Source: Treponema primitia ZAS-1
GTDB lineage: Bacteria; Spirochaetota; Spirochaetia; Treponematales; Breznakiellaceae
Length of the DNA: 64,000 bases
Reading direction: 5' to 3'
Assembly: GCF_000297095.1 (NCBI RefSeq)
Contig: NZ_AEEA01000170.1
Coordinates: 1-64,000, forward strand
This document shows, piece by piece, positions 1-7,301 of this stretch. Every line of letters begins with the position of its first letter. Position 1 is the first letter of the stretch. The notes under the pieces are model-generated. The model worked only from the letters and a program-made list of their open reading frames with translations. It had not been told where the DNA came from and did not search any database. Made by a program: the position numbers and the translations under genes.

Positions 1-119
1 AATATGCCCCTTAAACTTCGTTTGGGGTCCTGGTGGTGTAAAAAACATCAGGAACCCCCAAAGGGTCCCCCTGATGTTTTTTACACCACCACCCCCGATA
101 ACGGAATTAGGGGCATATT
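1..119. repeat. Large imperfect palindrome (nested inverted repeat)
   Basis: Two perfect 22-nt arms at 31-52 and 70-91 are enclosed by perfect 11-nt arms at 1-11 and 109-119. The tract between them is partly complementary too (GGGGT near 24-28 against ACCCC near 91-95), and the central loop can pair further (ACCC/GGGT). The whole segment would fold into one long hairpin as RNA or a cruciform as DNA. It has no T-run typical of a terminator and codes for nothing convincing. It could be a small non-autonomous mobile element or a REP-like palindrome. The left edge coincides with the window edge, so the outer arm may be longer. Confidence 0.75.
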
Positions 120-127
120 CTTTTCTG

Positions 128-144
128 CCGGTTCGCAGAACCGG
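128..144. repeat. Short perfect hairpin in the leader of the DUF815 gene
   Basis: Seven-bp arms CCGGTTC (128-134) and GAACCGG (138-144) flank a 3-nt loop. The hairpin ends 29 nt before the proposed ATG at 174, just upstream of the ribosome binding site. No T-run follows, so a role as terminator is unlikely. Confidence 0.5.
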
Positions 145-173
145 TGTTACACAAGGTGGGTGGAAAATTTTTT

Positions 174-1571
174 ATGGATATCTTAAAAACTCGGGCGGAT
201 ATTGCTGGGCTTTCGGTGTTTTCTGCCCTTAAGAAACATCCCCTGATACAATCCCTGGATATTTTGCTGGAAAGTGTTTTTGCGGAGGCCGATCCCTTAG
301 ACTTAATTCGGGGTTGGGCGGATTTTGCGGGAAACTTAGCGCTACTCGCGCAGCAGGATTCGTTTAACTCCTTCTATTCGCTGATATCTTTTTTAACCAT
401 CACCGATGACAATGCTTTTACCCGGAAGTTAGAGTCGCAAAGCTACGCTTCGCGAACCACCGGCTCGATGGACCTGGACCAGATTTCCCCGGCGCTATGT
501 GCCCTGGCGAAGAACGACCTGTCCCGGCTTGGGCGGCTCGCCGGCTTCGACTTGCCCGGCTTAGGCGCCCACTTAGCGGAGCTGCTCAACAAGGCAGGGT
601 TGGGGGAAAGCGCTTCCTCCATCATAAAAGAAGCACAGGTTCTGAGCAGTAATGCTGCGGAAGGGGGATCGGGCTTCAATGTTCCCGCTGAACTTTTTCC
701 AAGGAACGCCGACTGGGGAGAAGCCCTGTCGAAACTGGGCGAATATATCCGTACCCATGGGGCGGGTGAATTGGGGCTTTACAGTTCCTTCTCCTGGTCA
801 GGGGCTTCACTCAGGCCGGTTCTTAACCCGGACCCTATTAGGCTGACGGATCTTTCGGGCTATGAAGACCAGCGGTCCATCGTGACGGCCAATACTCTCC
901 GCTTCCTTGAGGGGAAAATCGCCAATAACCTGCTCCTGTACGGGGATCGGGGAACGGGAAAATCCGCCACGGTTAAGGCGGTGTGCAACGAATATACTGA
1001 ACGGGGACTGCGGCTCATCGAAGTACGCAAGGAACGTCTTCCGGAACTATCGGCCATATTAGACATCCTATCATCCCGATCCCTGCGTTTCATCGTCTTT
1101 ATCGACGATCTGTCCTTTGAAAGCACCGATGATTCTTTTACAAGCCTCAAGGGCTTGTTGGAAGGGGGCATCGAATCCCGGCCGGATAATGTGGTGGTCT
1201 ATGCCACCAGCAACCGCCGCCACCTAGTAAAAGAACGTCTTTCCGACCGGCCCAGTTCCGCTGAAGCTGCAAACGCCGCCTCCACCGGGGATGTCCGGGC
1301 CTTCGACACCATGCAGGAACAGTTCTCCCTGGCGGACCGCTTCGGCATTACCGTGGTCTACACCGCCCCAAACCAGGATGAATATCTGCGTATCGCCTGC
1401 TTCATCGGGCAGCAGCGGGGGATCCTAAACGGCGCCGGGGAAGAGGAACAGCAGCGCTTCCGGGATAATGCCCTTCGCTGGGAACGCTGGTTCAACGGAC
1501 GTTCGCCGCGGACAGCCGTACAATACGTGGAATGGGTCGCCGGAGGCGCAGGGTTTCCCTGGGAAAGCTAG
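174..1571 (+). CDS. DUF815-family AAA+ ATPase
   Basis: 465 aa. Predicted P-loop ATPase of the DUF815/COG2607 family; the cellular role of the family is not firmly known. The N-terminal 200 residues are helical and poorly conserved; the ATPase core follows, with Walker A GDRGTGKS at residues 257-264 and a Walker B-like FIDD near 309-312, then a Ser/Asn-rich sensor region (YATSNRRH). The C-terminal lid contains FNGRSPRTA. The ATG at 174 is preferred over the one at 144 because AGGTGGGTGGA lies about 10 nt before it. It stands alone, downstream of a large palindrome and convergent with glyA. Confidence 0.85.
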   Translation: MDILKTRADIAGLSVFSALKKHPLIQSLDILLESVFAEADPLDLIRGWADFAGNLALLAQQDSFNSFYSLISFLTITDDNAFTRKLESQSYASRTTGSMDLDQISPALCALAKNDLSRLGRLAGFDLPGLGAHLAELLNKAGLGESASSIIKEAQVLSSNAAEGGSGFNVPAELFPRNADWGEALSKLGEYIRTHGAGELGLYSSFSWSGASLRPVLNPDPIRLTDLSGYEDQRSIVTANTLRFLEGKIANNLLLYGDRGTGKSATVKAVCNEYTERGLRLIEVRKERLPELSAILDILSSRSLRFIVFIDDLSFESTDDSFTSLKGLLEGGIESRPDNVVVYATSNRRHLVKERLSDRPSSAEAANAASTGDVRAFDTMQEQFSLADRFGITVVYTAPNQDEYLRIACFIGQQRGILNGAGEEEQQRFRDNALRWERWFNGRSPRTAVQYVEWVAGGAGFPWES

Positions 1572-1583
1572 GACATAAAAAAC

Positions 1584-1641
1584 GCCGCTCACCAGTTACC
1601 CGGCAAGCGGCCTCATATATAAAACGCCCCTCATCAGGGCG
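1584..1641 (-). terminator. Two tandem hairpins downstream of glyA
   Basis: Read on the minus strand, stem CGCCC/GGGCG (1625-1641) is followed by TTTTATAT, and stem GCCGCT/AGCGGC (1584-1611) is followed by GTTTTTT. Both have the T-tract on the glyA side, so they probably act in series as rho-independent terminators for glyA; they may also stop transcripts from the convergent DUF815 gene. Confidence 0.55.
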
Positions 1642-1732
1642 CACCAGCGCGGAAGCTGGATTATAGCCCCCGCGATACCTTATACTGTAACCCCACAATG
1701 ATTACCCGTAAAGGATTATTTAACGAAAATTA

Positions 1733-3250
1733 CTATTTATTATTGACAAACTCTTTTTTCAGCAATTCCAAATCCAGCTCAGGATAAACCGGGAAGCGAT
1801 CCAAAAGTTTCTTTACCCGGCTCAGCGCTTCATCCTTAACCTTGGGATCCACCACATACTTCGTTTTACTCGGCTTGGAAGGATCCTTCGTGTCAGGGCC
1901 GGGGCTGGTGCTTTTCAGGACCATGACGATGATGGCCCCAAGCTCCGCCATGTCAGCGGCACTCATGCCCAAGGTGCTTACCGCAGCGGTACCGATGCGA
2001 AGACCCGAGGTATACCAGGGGCCGTTGGGGTCATTGGGGAGGCTGTTCCGGTTCAGGATGATATCACAGTCGTGGAGGGCATTTTCCGCCTGACGGCCCG
2101 TAAGGCCCAGATTACGGACATTGACCAGGAAAAGGTGATTGTCCGTACCGCCGGTGGGAACCTCAAGGCCGCCTTTGATACAGGCGGCGGCTAAGGCCCG
2201 GCTATTATCTACGATCCGTTGGGCATAGTCCTGGAACTCCGGCTTGGCGGCTTCCCGGAAGGCTACGGCTTTGGCAGCGATGACATGGGGAAGGGGGCCG
2301 CCCATGGTAAGGGGACAACCCTTGTCCAGAGCATCGGCGAATTCCCTGGTGGCAAGGACTATCCCCGCCCGGGGACCCCGGAAGGTCTTATGGGTGGTAC
2401 TGGTTACCACATGGGCCCAAGGCACCGGGTCGTATTCTCCGGTAAAAACCTTTCCCGCCACGAGGCCGGCGAAGTGGGCCATGTCTACCATCAATACCGC
2501 CCCAACCTTGTCGGCAATCTCCCGCATCCGCTTAAAGCTGATCTTCCGGGGATAGGCAGAATAGCCAGCCAGTAGTATCAGGGGCTTCACTTCCAGAGCT
2601 TGCTTTTCAATAACATCGTAATCCAGAAGACCCGTCTCTTTGGAAACTCCATAGCTATGAATTTCAAACATCCGGCCGGATACATTGTAGCGGTAACCGT
2701 GGGTAAGATGGCCCCCGGAATAGTAGTCCAGCCCCAGGAGACGCTGGTTGCCCATATCCGCCTTAAGCTGCTTCCACTGGGCATCGCTCAGTTTGTACAG
2801 ATTCGTTTCGCCGTATTTGGCCAAAGCGGGGTTTTCCACCCTGGTGGTAAGAATCGCCCAATAAGCCAGCATATTGGCATCCACCCCGCAGTGAGGTTGG
2901 ACATTGGCATATTCGGCGCCGAAAACTTTCCGGGCCTCTGCGGCGGCTAGAGATTCCACGGCGTCCACATTCTCATTCCCCGCATAAAAACGATGGGAAG
3001 GCATACCCTCGGCGTATTTATCGGTTAAGAGGTTCCCCATGGCCAATTGAACCGCCATGGAACAATAATTCTCACTTGCAATAAGCTTTACCCGTTTGCG
3101 CTGGTTTTCCAGTTCCTTCACAATAGAAGCGGCAATCTCAGGGGCGAGTTTAGCGATCTCCTGGAGATTACACAGATACGCCAGCAGGGATGTGTTTACC
3201 TTTTCAGGGGAGGTGGCGGCCAGATATGCAGCAACGGGATTCTTATCCAT
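1733..3250 (-). CDS. glyA: Serine hydroxymethyltransferase
   Basis: 505 aa. PLP enzyme interconverting serine + tetrahydrofolate with glycine + 5,10-methylene-tetrahydrofolate. The PLP-lysine motif TSTTHKTFRGPR is present (Lys near residue 288), as are the fold-type I motifs VDMAHFAGL and FYAGNENVD. It is longer than the usual ~420 aa enzyme; long versions with an N-terminal extension and internal insertions are known in spirochaetes. The reading frame stays open far upstream, but ATG 3250 has GGAG at the right distance and the protein begins sensibly there. A promoter TTGAAA-18-TATGCT lies directly upstream, divergent from the PilZ gene. Confidence 0.93.
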   Translation of the reverse strand: MDKNPVAAYLAATSPEKVNTSLLAYLCNLQEIAKLAPEIAASIVKELENQRKRVKLIASENYCSMAVQLAMGNLLTDKYAEGMPSHRFYAGNENVDAVESLAAAEARKVFGAEYANVQPHCGVDANMLAYWAILTTRVENPALAKYGETNLYKLSDAQWKQLKADMGNQRLLGLDYYSGGHLTHGYRYNVSGRMFEIHSYGVSKETGLLDYDVIEKQALEVKPLILLAGYSAYPRKISFKRMREIADKVGAVLMVDMAHFAGLVAGKVFTGEYDPVPWAHVVTSTTHKTFRGPRAGIVLATREFADALDKGCPLTMGGPLPHVIAAKAVAFREAAKPEFQDYAQRIVDNSRALAAACIKGGLEVPTGGTDNHLFLVNVRNLGLTGRQAENALHDCDIILNRNSLPNDPNGPWYTSGLRIGTAAVSTLGMSAADMAELGAIIVMVLKSTSPGPDTKDPSKPSKTKYVVDPKVKDEALSRVKKLLDRFPVYPELDLELLKKEFVNNK

Positions 3251-3282
3251 GAGGAAACTCCAATAGATTGATATGATTACCC

Positions 3283-3312
3283 AGCATACCCAAAAATGAT
3301 GGTTTTTTTCAA
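3283..3312 (-). promoter_or_regulatory. Predicted promoter of glyA
   Basis: On the minus strand TTGAAA (3307-3312), 18-nt spacer, TATGCT (3283-3288). It gives a leader of about 25 nt that contains the GGAG ribosome binding site of glyA. Confidence 0.55.
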
Positions 3313-3368
3313 GGGGATTGGAGAAGGTGTTGACGAACCCCCTCTTTATAATACAGAATGAAGTAATT

Positions 3369-3707
3369 ATGTTTGATAATCGGCGAAGCGCCAGATATCC
3401 AACCCTTGCAAGAGCCCTTGTTCCTGAAATATTTGAAGGAGAGGCATTGCTGAAGGATCTCAGTATCACCGGGTGCTGTGTGGAATATACCATGTTTGTG
3501 GATATCAAACCTAATACCCAGTGTAAACTGCAGATTCTACCCGATTCTGCGGCGAAAATTGCCCCCTTTGAGCTCCAGGTGGAAAGTCGGTGGGTCCGTT
3601 CCGGGGGTTATTCCTGTGAAATTGGGTTTACCATAACCGTATCCCCCAAGGGACGGGATTTTCAGCGTTACGTCGATTACCTTGCCTGGCGATCCACCTC
3701 AATTTAA
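3369..3707 (+). CDS. Small single-domain PilZ protein
   Basis: 112 aa, essentially one PilZ domain, a c-di-GMP-binding fold. Both signature parts are visible: the arginine motif DNRRSARYP near the N terminus and DLSITGCCVEY about 30 residues later (D/NxSxxG). It probably acts as a diffusible c-di-GMP effector; the target is unknown. An upstream ATG at 3318 exists, but the PilZ domain begins right at the ATG at 3369. A TATAAT lies at 3347-3352. The 3' end overlaps the next gene by 26 nt if that gene starts at TTG 3682. GGDEF and second PilZ proteins occur elsewhere in the window. Confidence 0.8.
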   Translation: MFDNRRSARYPTLARALVPEIFEGEALLKDLSITGCCVEYTMFVDIKPNTQCKLQILPDSAAKIAPFELQVESRWVRSGGYSCEIGFTITVSPKGRDFQRYVDYLAWRSTSI

Positions 3708-4635
3708 GCTGCCCCGCTTAGAGTACCTTCCCGGACGGATATATCAAGCGGTTTCAGGCTTTGAGGATCATCTGGAACAGGAGCTTGGTAACTGGGACGA
3801 TTCCTGGGGCCCCTTCTACCGGGCACAAACCCCACCGGATCCGGTTTTCTGGTTTCAAAACTGCTGGTTCAAACCCTTTCGTTTGGAATTTAATTCCATT
3901 TCCGAAGCTGCTTCTACTTTACGAAGTATCCAGCGAAACTGGGCGCCCACCCTTTTTACCCAGTTCCGCCGGGGCGTCCTGATACGCTCTAAACTGCCAC
4001 CCCTATCGTCAAAAAGACGTCCCTTCCCCTGGACGCTGCCGGACAATCCCATGGGAAGCTGGACCCTCCTGGACGCCAATACCCTCATCGGTTCCGCCCA
4101 ATGCGCCAGCCCTTTTCCCGGGGGGATCATCGAATTTGATGAGGATAAACTGGGCCCCCCCAGCCGGGCCTATGTAAAACTTTGGGAGGCACTGGTCCGC
4201 TGCGGCCGTCTGCCCCAGCCGGGCGAGCGTTGCCTGGACGCCGGGGCAAGTCCCGGTGGCTGGACCTGGGCCCTTGCGAACCTGGGGGCAACCGTATTGG
4301 CCGTAGACCGGGCCCCCCTGGAGGACCGTATTCTGGTCATGCCCGGAGTCAGCTTCCAAAAGCACGACGCCTTTACCCTACTCCCCGAGGAGATAGGCCC
4401 CCTGGATTGGCTTTTCTGTGATGTGATCTGCTACCCTCAGCGTCTGTACGAGTGGATTGAAAAGTGGCTGGCCTCGGGGCTCTGCAAAAATTTCATTTGT
4501 ACCATAAAGATGCAAGGCGATGGGGACTTTGAAACAAGCCGCCGTTTCGCCGCCATCCCGGGCAGCGCCGTGGTACATCTCTACCATAACAAACATGAAT
4601 TGTGCTGGATGAACCTCGCCTCAAACAATATATGA
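3682..4635 (+). CDS. RlmM-like FtsJ-family 2'-O-ribose rRNA methyltransferase
   Basis: Up to 317 aa. SAM-dependent RNA 2'-O-methyltransferase of the RrmJ/FtsJ fold, most like RlmM (23S rRNA C2498). The SAM motif LDAGASPGG is at 185-193. The K-D-K-E catalytic tetrad can be traced: K166 (YVKLW), D247 (FCDV), K276 (TIKMQ), E306 (KHELCW). The N-terminal part resembles the THUMP-like region of RlmM. The start is uncertain: TTG 3682 overlaps the PilZ gene and has no clear ribosome binding site, and no ATG fits better. It is followed by a second rRNA methyltransferase gene. Confidence 0.8.
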   Translation: MPGDPPQFKLPRLEYLPGRIYQAVSGFEDHLEQELGNWDDSWGPFYRAQTPPDPVFWFQNCWFKPFRLEFNSISEAASTLRSIQRNWAPTLFTQFRRGVLIRSKLPPLSSKRRPFPWTLPDNPMGSWTLLDANTLIGSAQCASPFPGGIIEFDEDKLGPPSRAYVKLWEALVRCGRLPQPGERCLDAGASPGGWTWALANLGATVLAVDRAPLEDRILVMPGVSFQKHDAFTLLPEEIGPLDWLFCDVICYPQRLYEWIEKWLASGLCKNFICTIKMQGDGDFETSRRFAAIPGSAVVHLYHNKHELCWMNLASNNI

Positions 4636-4659
4636 CATTATTACAAAATGTGTTATACT
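4632..4659 (+). promoter_or_regulatory. Possible promoter of the RlmL-like gene
   Basis: ATGACA (4632-4637), 16-nt spacer, TATACT (4654-4659). Transcription would start about 6-7 nt before the ATG at 4673, leaving almost no leader. Confidence 0.35.
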
Positions 4660-4672
4660 GTTAAGAATAAAT

Positions 4673-5860
4673 ATGATAATCGTGATTGCCCTTTGCGGCC
4701 TTGGTGTGGAAAAGGTAGTTTCAAACGAAATACGAAAACTCAGCGGAAATTACCGGGTCCTGGAATCGGGGTTTGGCAGGGTTCGGTTTGAGACGGACAT
4801 CCCCGGAATTTACCGGGCCCTCATGGCCCTGCGGGGGGCGGATCGCCTACTCTTGGAGGCGGGCCTCTTCCCCGCTGCGGATTTTGATGCCCTTTTCGAG
4901 GGGGTAAAGACTATCTCCTGGGAAGCCTGGATACCCGCCGGAATGGGCATACGGGTTGCCAAGGTCCGGTCTAACCGGTCCAAGCTGCAGGGGATCACCA
5001 CCATACAGGCCATGACCCACAAGGCTGCCGCGGACCGGCTCTGCGAAAAATACCGGCAAACCCGGTTGGACGAAACCGGCCCCCAGGCGGAGCTGCGGGT
5101 ATATGTGGAAAAGGATCAGGTATCGGTACTGCTGGACCTTTCCGGGGAACCCCTTTTCAAGCGGGGTTACCGTACCGAAGGCGGGGCCGCCCCCCTCAGG
5201 GAAACCACCGCTGCGGCGCTTCTGCTCCTGGCCAACTGGCGCCGGAAATTCCCCCTCTACGATCCCTTCTGCGGATCCGGTACCATTGCCATAGAGGCGG
5301 CCCTCTACGCCTGGGATGCGGCGCCTGGCTTGGGACGGCGCTTCACCCTGTCAAATCTTATACCGGCAGATGCGAAAACTGAAGCTGCGGTACGGCAGGA
5401 ACTCCTGGACAAAGTGAACTTTGAACGGACCATACGCATTTACGGAAGCGATTCGGATGTCCGGGCGGTTTCCATGGCCAAATCCAATATCCAGCGGGCC
5501 TACGAACTGGCCCAGGGCAAAAGCCCCGGCCCCGGTATACGCCCAGAAATTCGGCTTCCCTGGCTTCCGGATTTCCGGACCGTACCCATGAAGGCGGCCC
5601 GGCCCCCGGAGGGTCTTTCCGGAGAACAGGGTTTTATCATCACCAACCCGCCTTATGGAAAACGGCTGGGGGAAGTGGCGGAGGCGGAGGCAATCTACGG
5701 GGAAATGGCGGATATCGGAAAACATTTCCCGCTCTGGAAGCTGGCGGTGATCACCGATCATCCCGGATTTGAATCCCACTTCGGCAGGAAAGCCGATTCC
5801 TGCCGGGAGCTAACCAACGGCGCCCTGGACTCGTATTTTTACGAGTACGCGGCGCTCTAA
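4673..5860 (+). CDS. THUMP-domain class I SAM-dependent RNA methyltransferase (RlmL/YpsC-like)
   Basis: 395 aa, the normal length for the RlmL/YpsC family, which makes m2G (N2-methylguanine) in 23S rRNA. An N-terminal THUMP region (about 1-160) precedes the catalytic domain with DPFCGSG at 197-203 and the amino-methyltransferase motif NPPYGKRLGE at 325-334. It lies 37 nt downstream of the RlmM-like gene, so the two may act on the same rRNA. The exact modified base cannot be read from sequence. Confidence 0.87.
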   Translation: MIIVIALCGLGVEKVVSNEIRKLSGNYRVLESGFGRVRFETDIPGIYRALMALRGADRLLLEAGLFPAADFDALFEGVKTISWEAWIPAGMGIRVAKVRSNRSKLQGITTIQAMTHKAAADRLCEKYRQTRLDETGPQAELRVYVEKDQVSVLLDLSGEPLFKRGYRTEGGAAPLRETTAAALLLLANWRRKFPLYDPFCGSGTIAIEAALYAWDAAPGLGRRFTLSNLIPADAKTEAAVRQELLDKVNFERTIRIYGSDSDVRAVSMAKSNIQRAYELAQGKSPGPGIRPEIRLPWLPDFRTVPMKAARPPEGLSGEQGFIITNPPYGKRLGEVAEAEAIYGEMADIGKHFPLWKLAVITDHPGFESHFGRKADSCRELTNGALDSYFYEYAAL

Positions 5861-5887
5861 GCAAATCAAGTATGCGGGAGATATGGA

Positions 5888-6487
5888 ATGTCTATACCGG
5901 TTGAACATGAAAAGAGACGTCAGGAAATCCTGCAAAAGGCCCTGGATGTCTTTATCGATGAGGGCTTTGAAAACGCAACTTTTCAGAAAATAGCGGACCG
6001 CTGCGGCATCACCAGGACAACCCTGTATATATACTTTAAAAACAAAAAAGAAATCTTCAACTATAGCATCAAGCTTTTGCTCCAGACGGTAGAACGGGAT
6101 CTCCTGCAGGTCAGGGGTGACAAAACCCTGGGCAGCATAGAGAAGTTAAGCAAGGTTATCATCCTGATAATTGAACGGCTGGAAGAAAACCGTCCTCTCC
6201 TTTCGGTGGTCCTGAATTATCTGCTCTACCTGTCAAAAAGCGATTCCGACCCGGATTACCGGGTACGCCGCAAAACCATACGGATGCGCCATATCCTGGC
6301 CTCCATGCTGATAGAGGGTATCAGGGCGGGGGAAATAAAGCCCGTCAATGTCCGCATCATGGATGACCTTCTCTACGGGCTCATAGAAACAGCCATTTTC
6401 CGCTTGACGGTCCTGAAACGCCCCGATGCGGGGGAATTGAAAAAAGCGGTGGAAGAGACGCTAAACCAGATCCGCATTAGCCCATAA
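5888..6487 (+). CDS. TetR-family transcriptional regulator
   Basis: 199 aa. The N-terminal helix-turn-helix is typical of TetR (motifs ALDVFIDEGFENATFQKIA and GITRTTLYIYFKNKKEIF, residues about 18-60); the C-terminal ligand domain is not recognisable. GGGAG about 8 nt before ATG 5888 supports the start. No transporter or enzyme pair sits next to it, so its target is unknown; it may regulate itself or the PilZ gene that follows 40 nt later. Confidence 0.88.
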   Translation: MSIPVEHEKRRQEILQKALDVFIDEGFENATFQKIADRCGITRTTLYIYFKNKKEIFNYSIKLLLQTVERDLLQVRGDKTLGSIEKLSKVIILIIERLEENRPLLSVVLNYLLYLSKSDSDPDYRVRRKTIRMRHILASMLIEGIRAGEIKPVNVRIMDDLLYGLIETAIFRLTVLKRPDAGELKKAVEETLNQIRISP

Positions 6488-6491
6488 ATGG

Positions 6492-6520
6492 TTGTAAAAT
6501 GCAGAATTATTATATATCAT
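6492..6520 (+). promoter_or_regulatory. Promoter predicting a leaderless PilZ transcript
   Basis: TTGTAA (6492-6497), 17-nt spacer, TATCAT (6515-6520). Only 7 nt separate the -10 box from ATG 6528, so the transcript would start at or next to the start codon. Confidence 0.5.
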
Positions 6521-6527
6521 ATAGAGT

Positions 6528-7301
6528 ATGGCCCAGGGAAATACCGTTGAAGCATTAGGTAAAAAAGTCTTTTTTCTCTATCCTGCAGCGCTGGTACTGA
6601 ACGAGGTGGTGGAAGAGCTGATACAGGAAGAATATGAGGTTTATGTAATCAAGGATCATGAAAAACTCAAAAAAATCATAACCAAGTACCCCGGTTCGGT
6701 TGTCCTGGTTAATATCAGCGAGCAGCTATCCGAGAGGGAGTGGGAAACATGGATCCGGGCAATCATGGCAGACCCTGTTACTGCCAAGGTGGACATAGGC
6801 ATCCTTGCCCCCAATGGTGATGAGGATCTAAAGCGTAAATACGTCAATTCGGTAAAAGTAAATTGCGGGTATATCCAGGTAAAATCCGATTCAAAACTCC
6901 TCATCAAACAGGTTTTGGCGACCCTCATAGCGGTGAATACCAAGGGACAGCGAAAATATATCCGGGCTGCCCCGAGTAGCGAGACCATGACTACCATTAA
7001 CCTCCCGATAAACGGAGACTTCATCAAGGGAAGCATCAAGGATATCAGTACCATGGGACTTTCCTGCATATTCGACCAAGATCCGGAGCTGGAAAAAAAT
7101 TCCCTTTGCCAGAATGTCCAGATAAAGCTCCAGAGCGTACTTCTAAAGGTCGAGGGAATCGTCTTTGGTTACCGGGACGATGGGGTTACAAAAACCTACG
7201 TTATTGTTTTTACCCAGCGGACCGACCCGGCGGTACGGACCAAGATACGAAAGTTCGTCCAGGGCTCCATGCAAGCCAAACTGGACGCCGAATTTAAGTA
7301 A
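6528..7301 (+). CDS. Two-domain protein: receiver-like N terminus plus C-terminal PilZ
   Basis: 257 aa. The first ~125 residues have a Rossmann/receiver-like pattern (KVFFLYPAALVLNEVVEEL, GSVVLVNIS, VDIGILAP) but no clear phospho-acceptor aspartate set. The C-terminal half is a PilZ domain with GQRKYIRA and DISTMGLSC, so c-di-GMP binding is expected. This architecture occurs in treponemes; the partner is unknown. Its stop codon abuts the stop codon of the convergent chemoreceptor gene (7301/7302), leaving no intergenic DNA. Start ATG 6528 lacks a Shine-Dalgarno and looks leaderless. Confidence 0.78.
   Translation: MAQGNTVEALGKKVFFLYPAALVLNEVVEELIQEEYEVYVIKDHEKLKKIITKYPGSVVLVNISEQLSEREWETWIRAIMADPVTAKVDIGILAPNGDEDLKRKYVNSVKVNCGYIQVKSDSKLLIKQVLATLIAVNTKGQRKYIRAAPSSETMTTINLPINGDFIKGSIKDISTMGLSCIFDQDPELEKNSLCQNVQIKLQSVLLKVEGIVFGYRDDGVTKTYVIVFTQRTDPAVRTKIRKFVQGSMQAKLDAEFK

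Noticed and set aside
4..186. Open frame of 60 codons over the palindrome
   Set aside because: Its sequence is dictated by the inverted repeat and it overlaps the better-supported DUF815 start; no ribosome binding site or homology.
3330..3352. TTGACG plus TATAAT before the small PilZ gene as a promoter
   Set aside because: The spacer is only 11 nt, too short for sigma70; only the TATAAT is kept as a possible -10 box.
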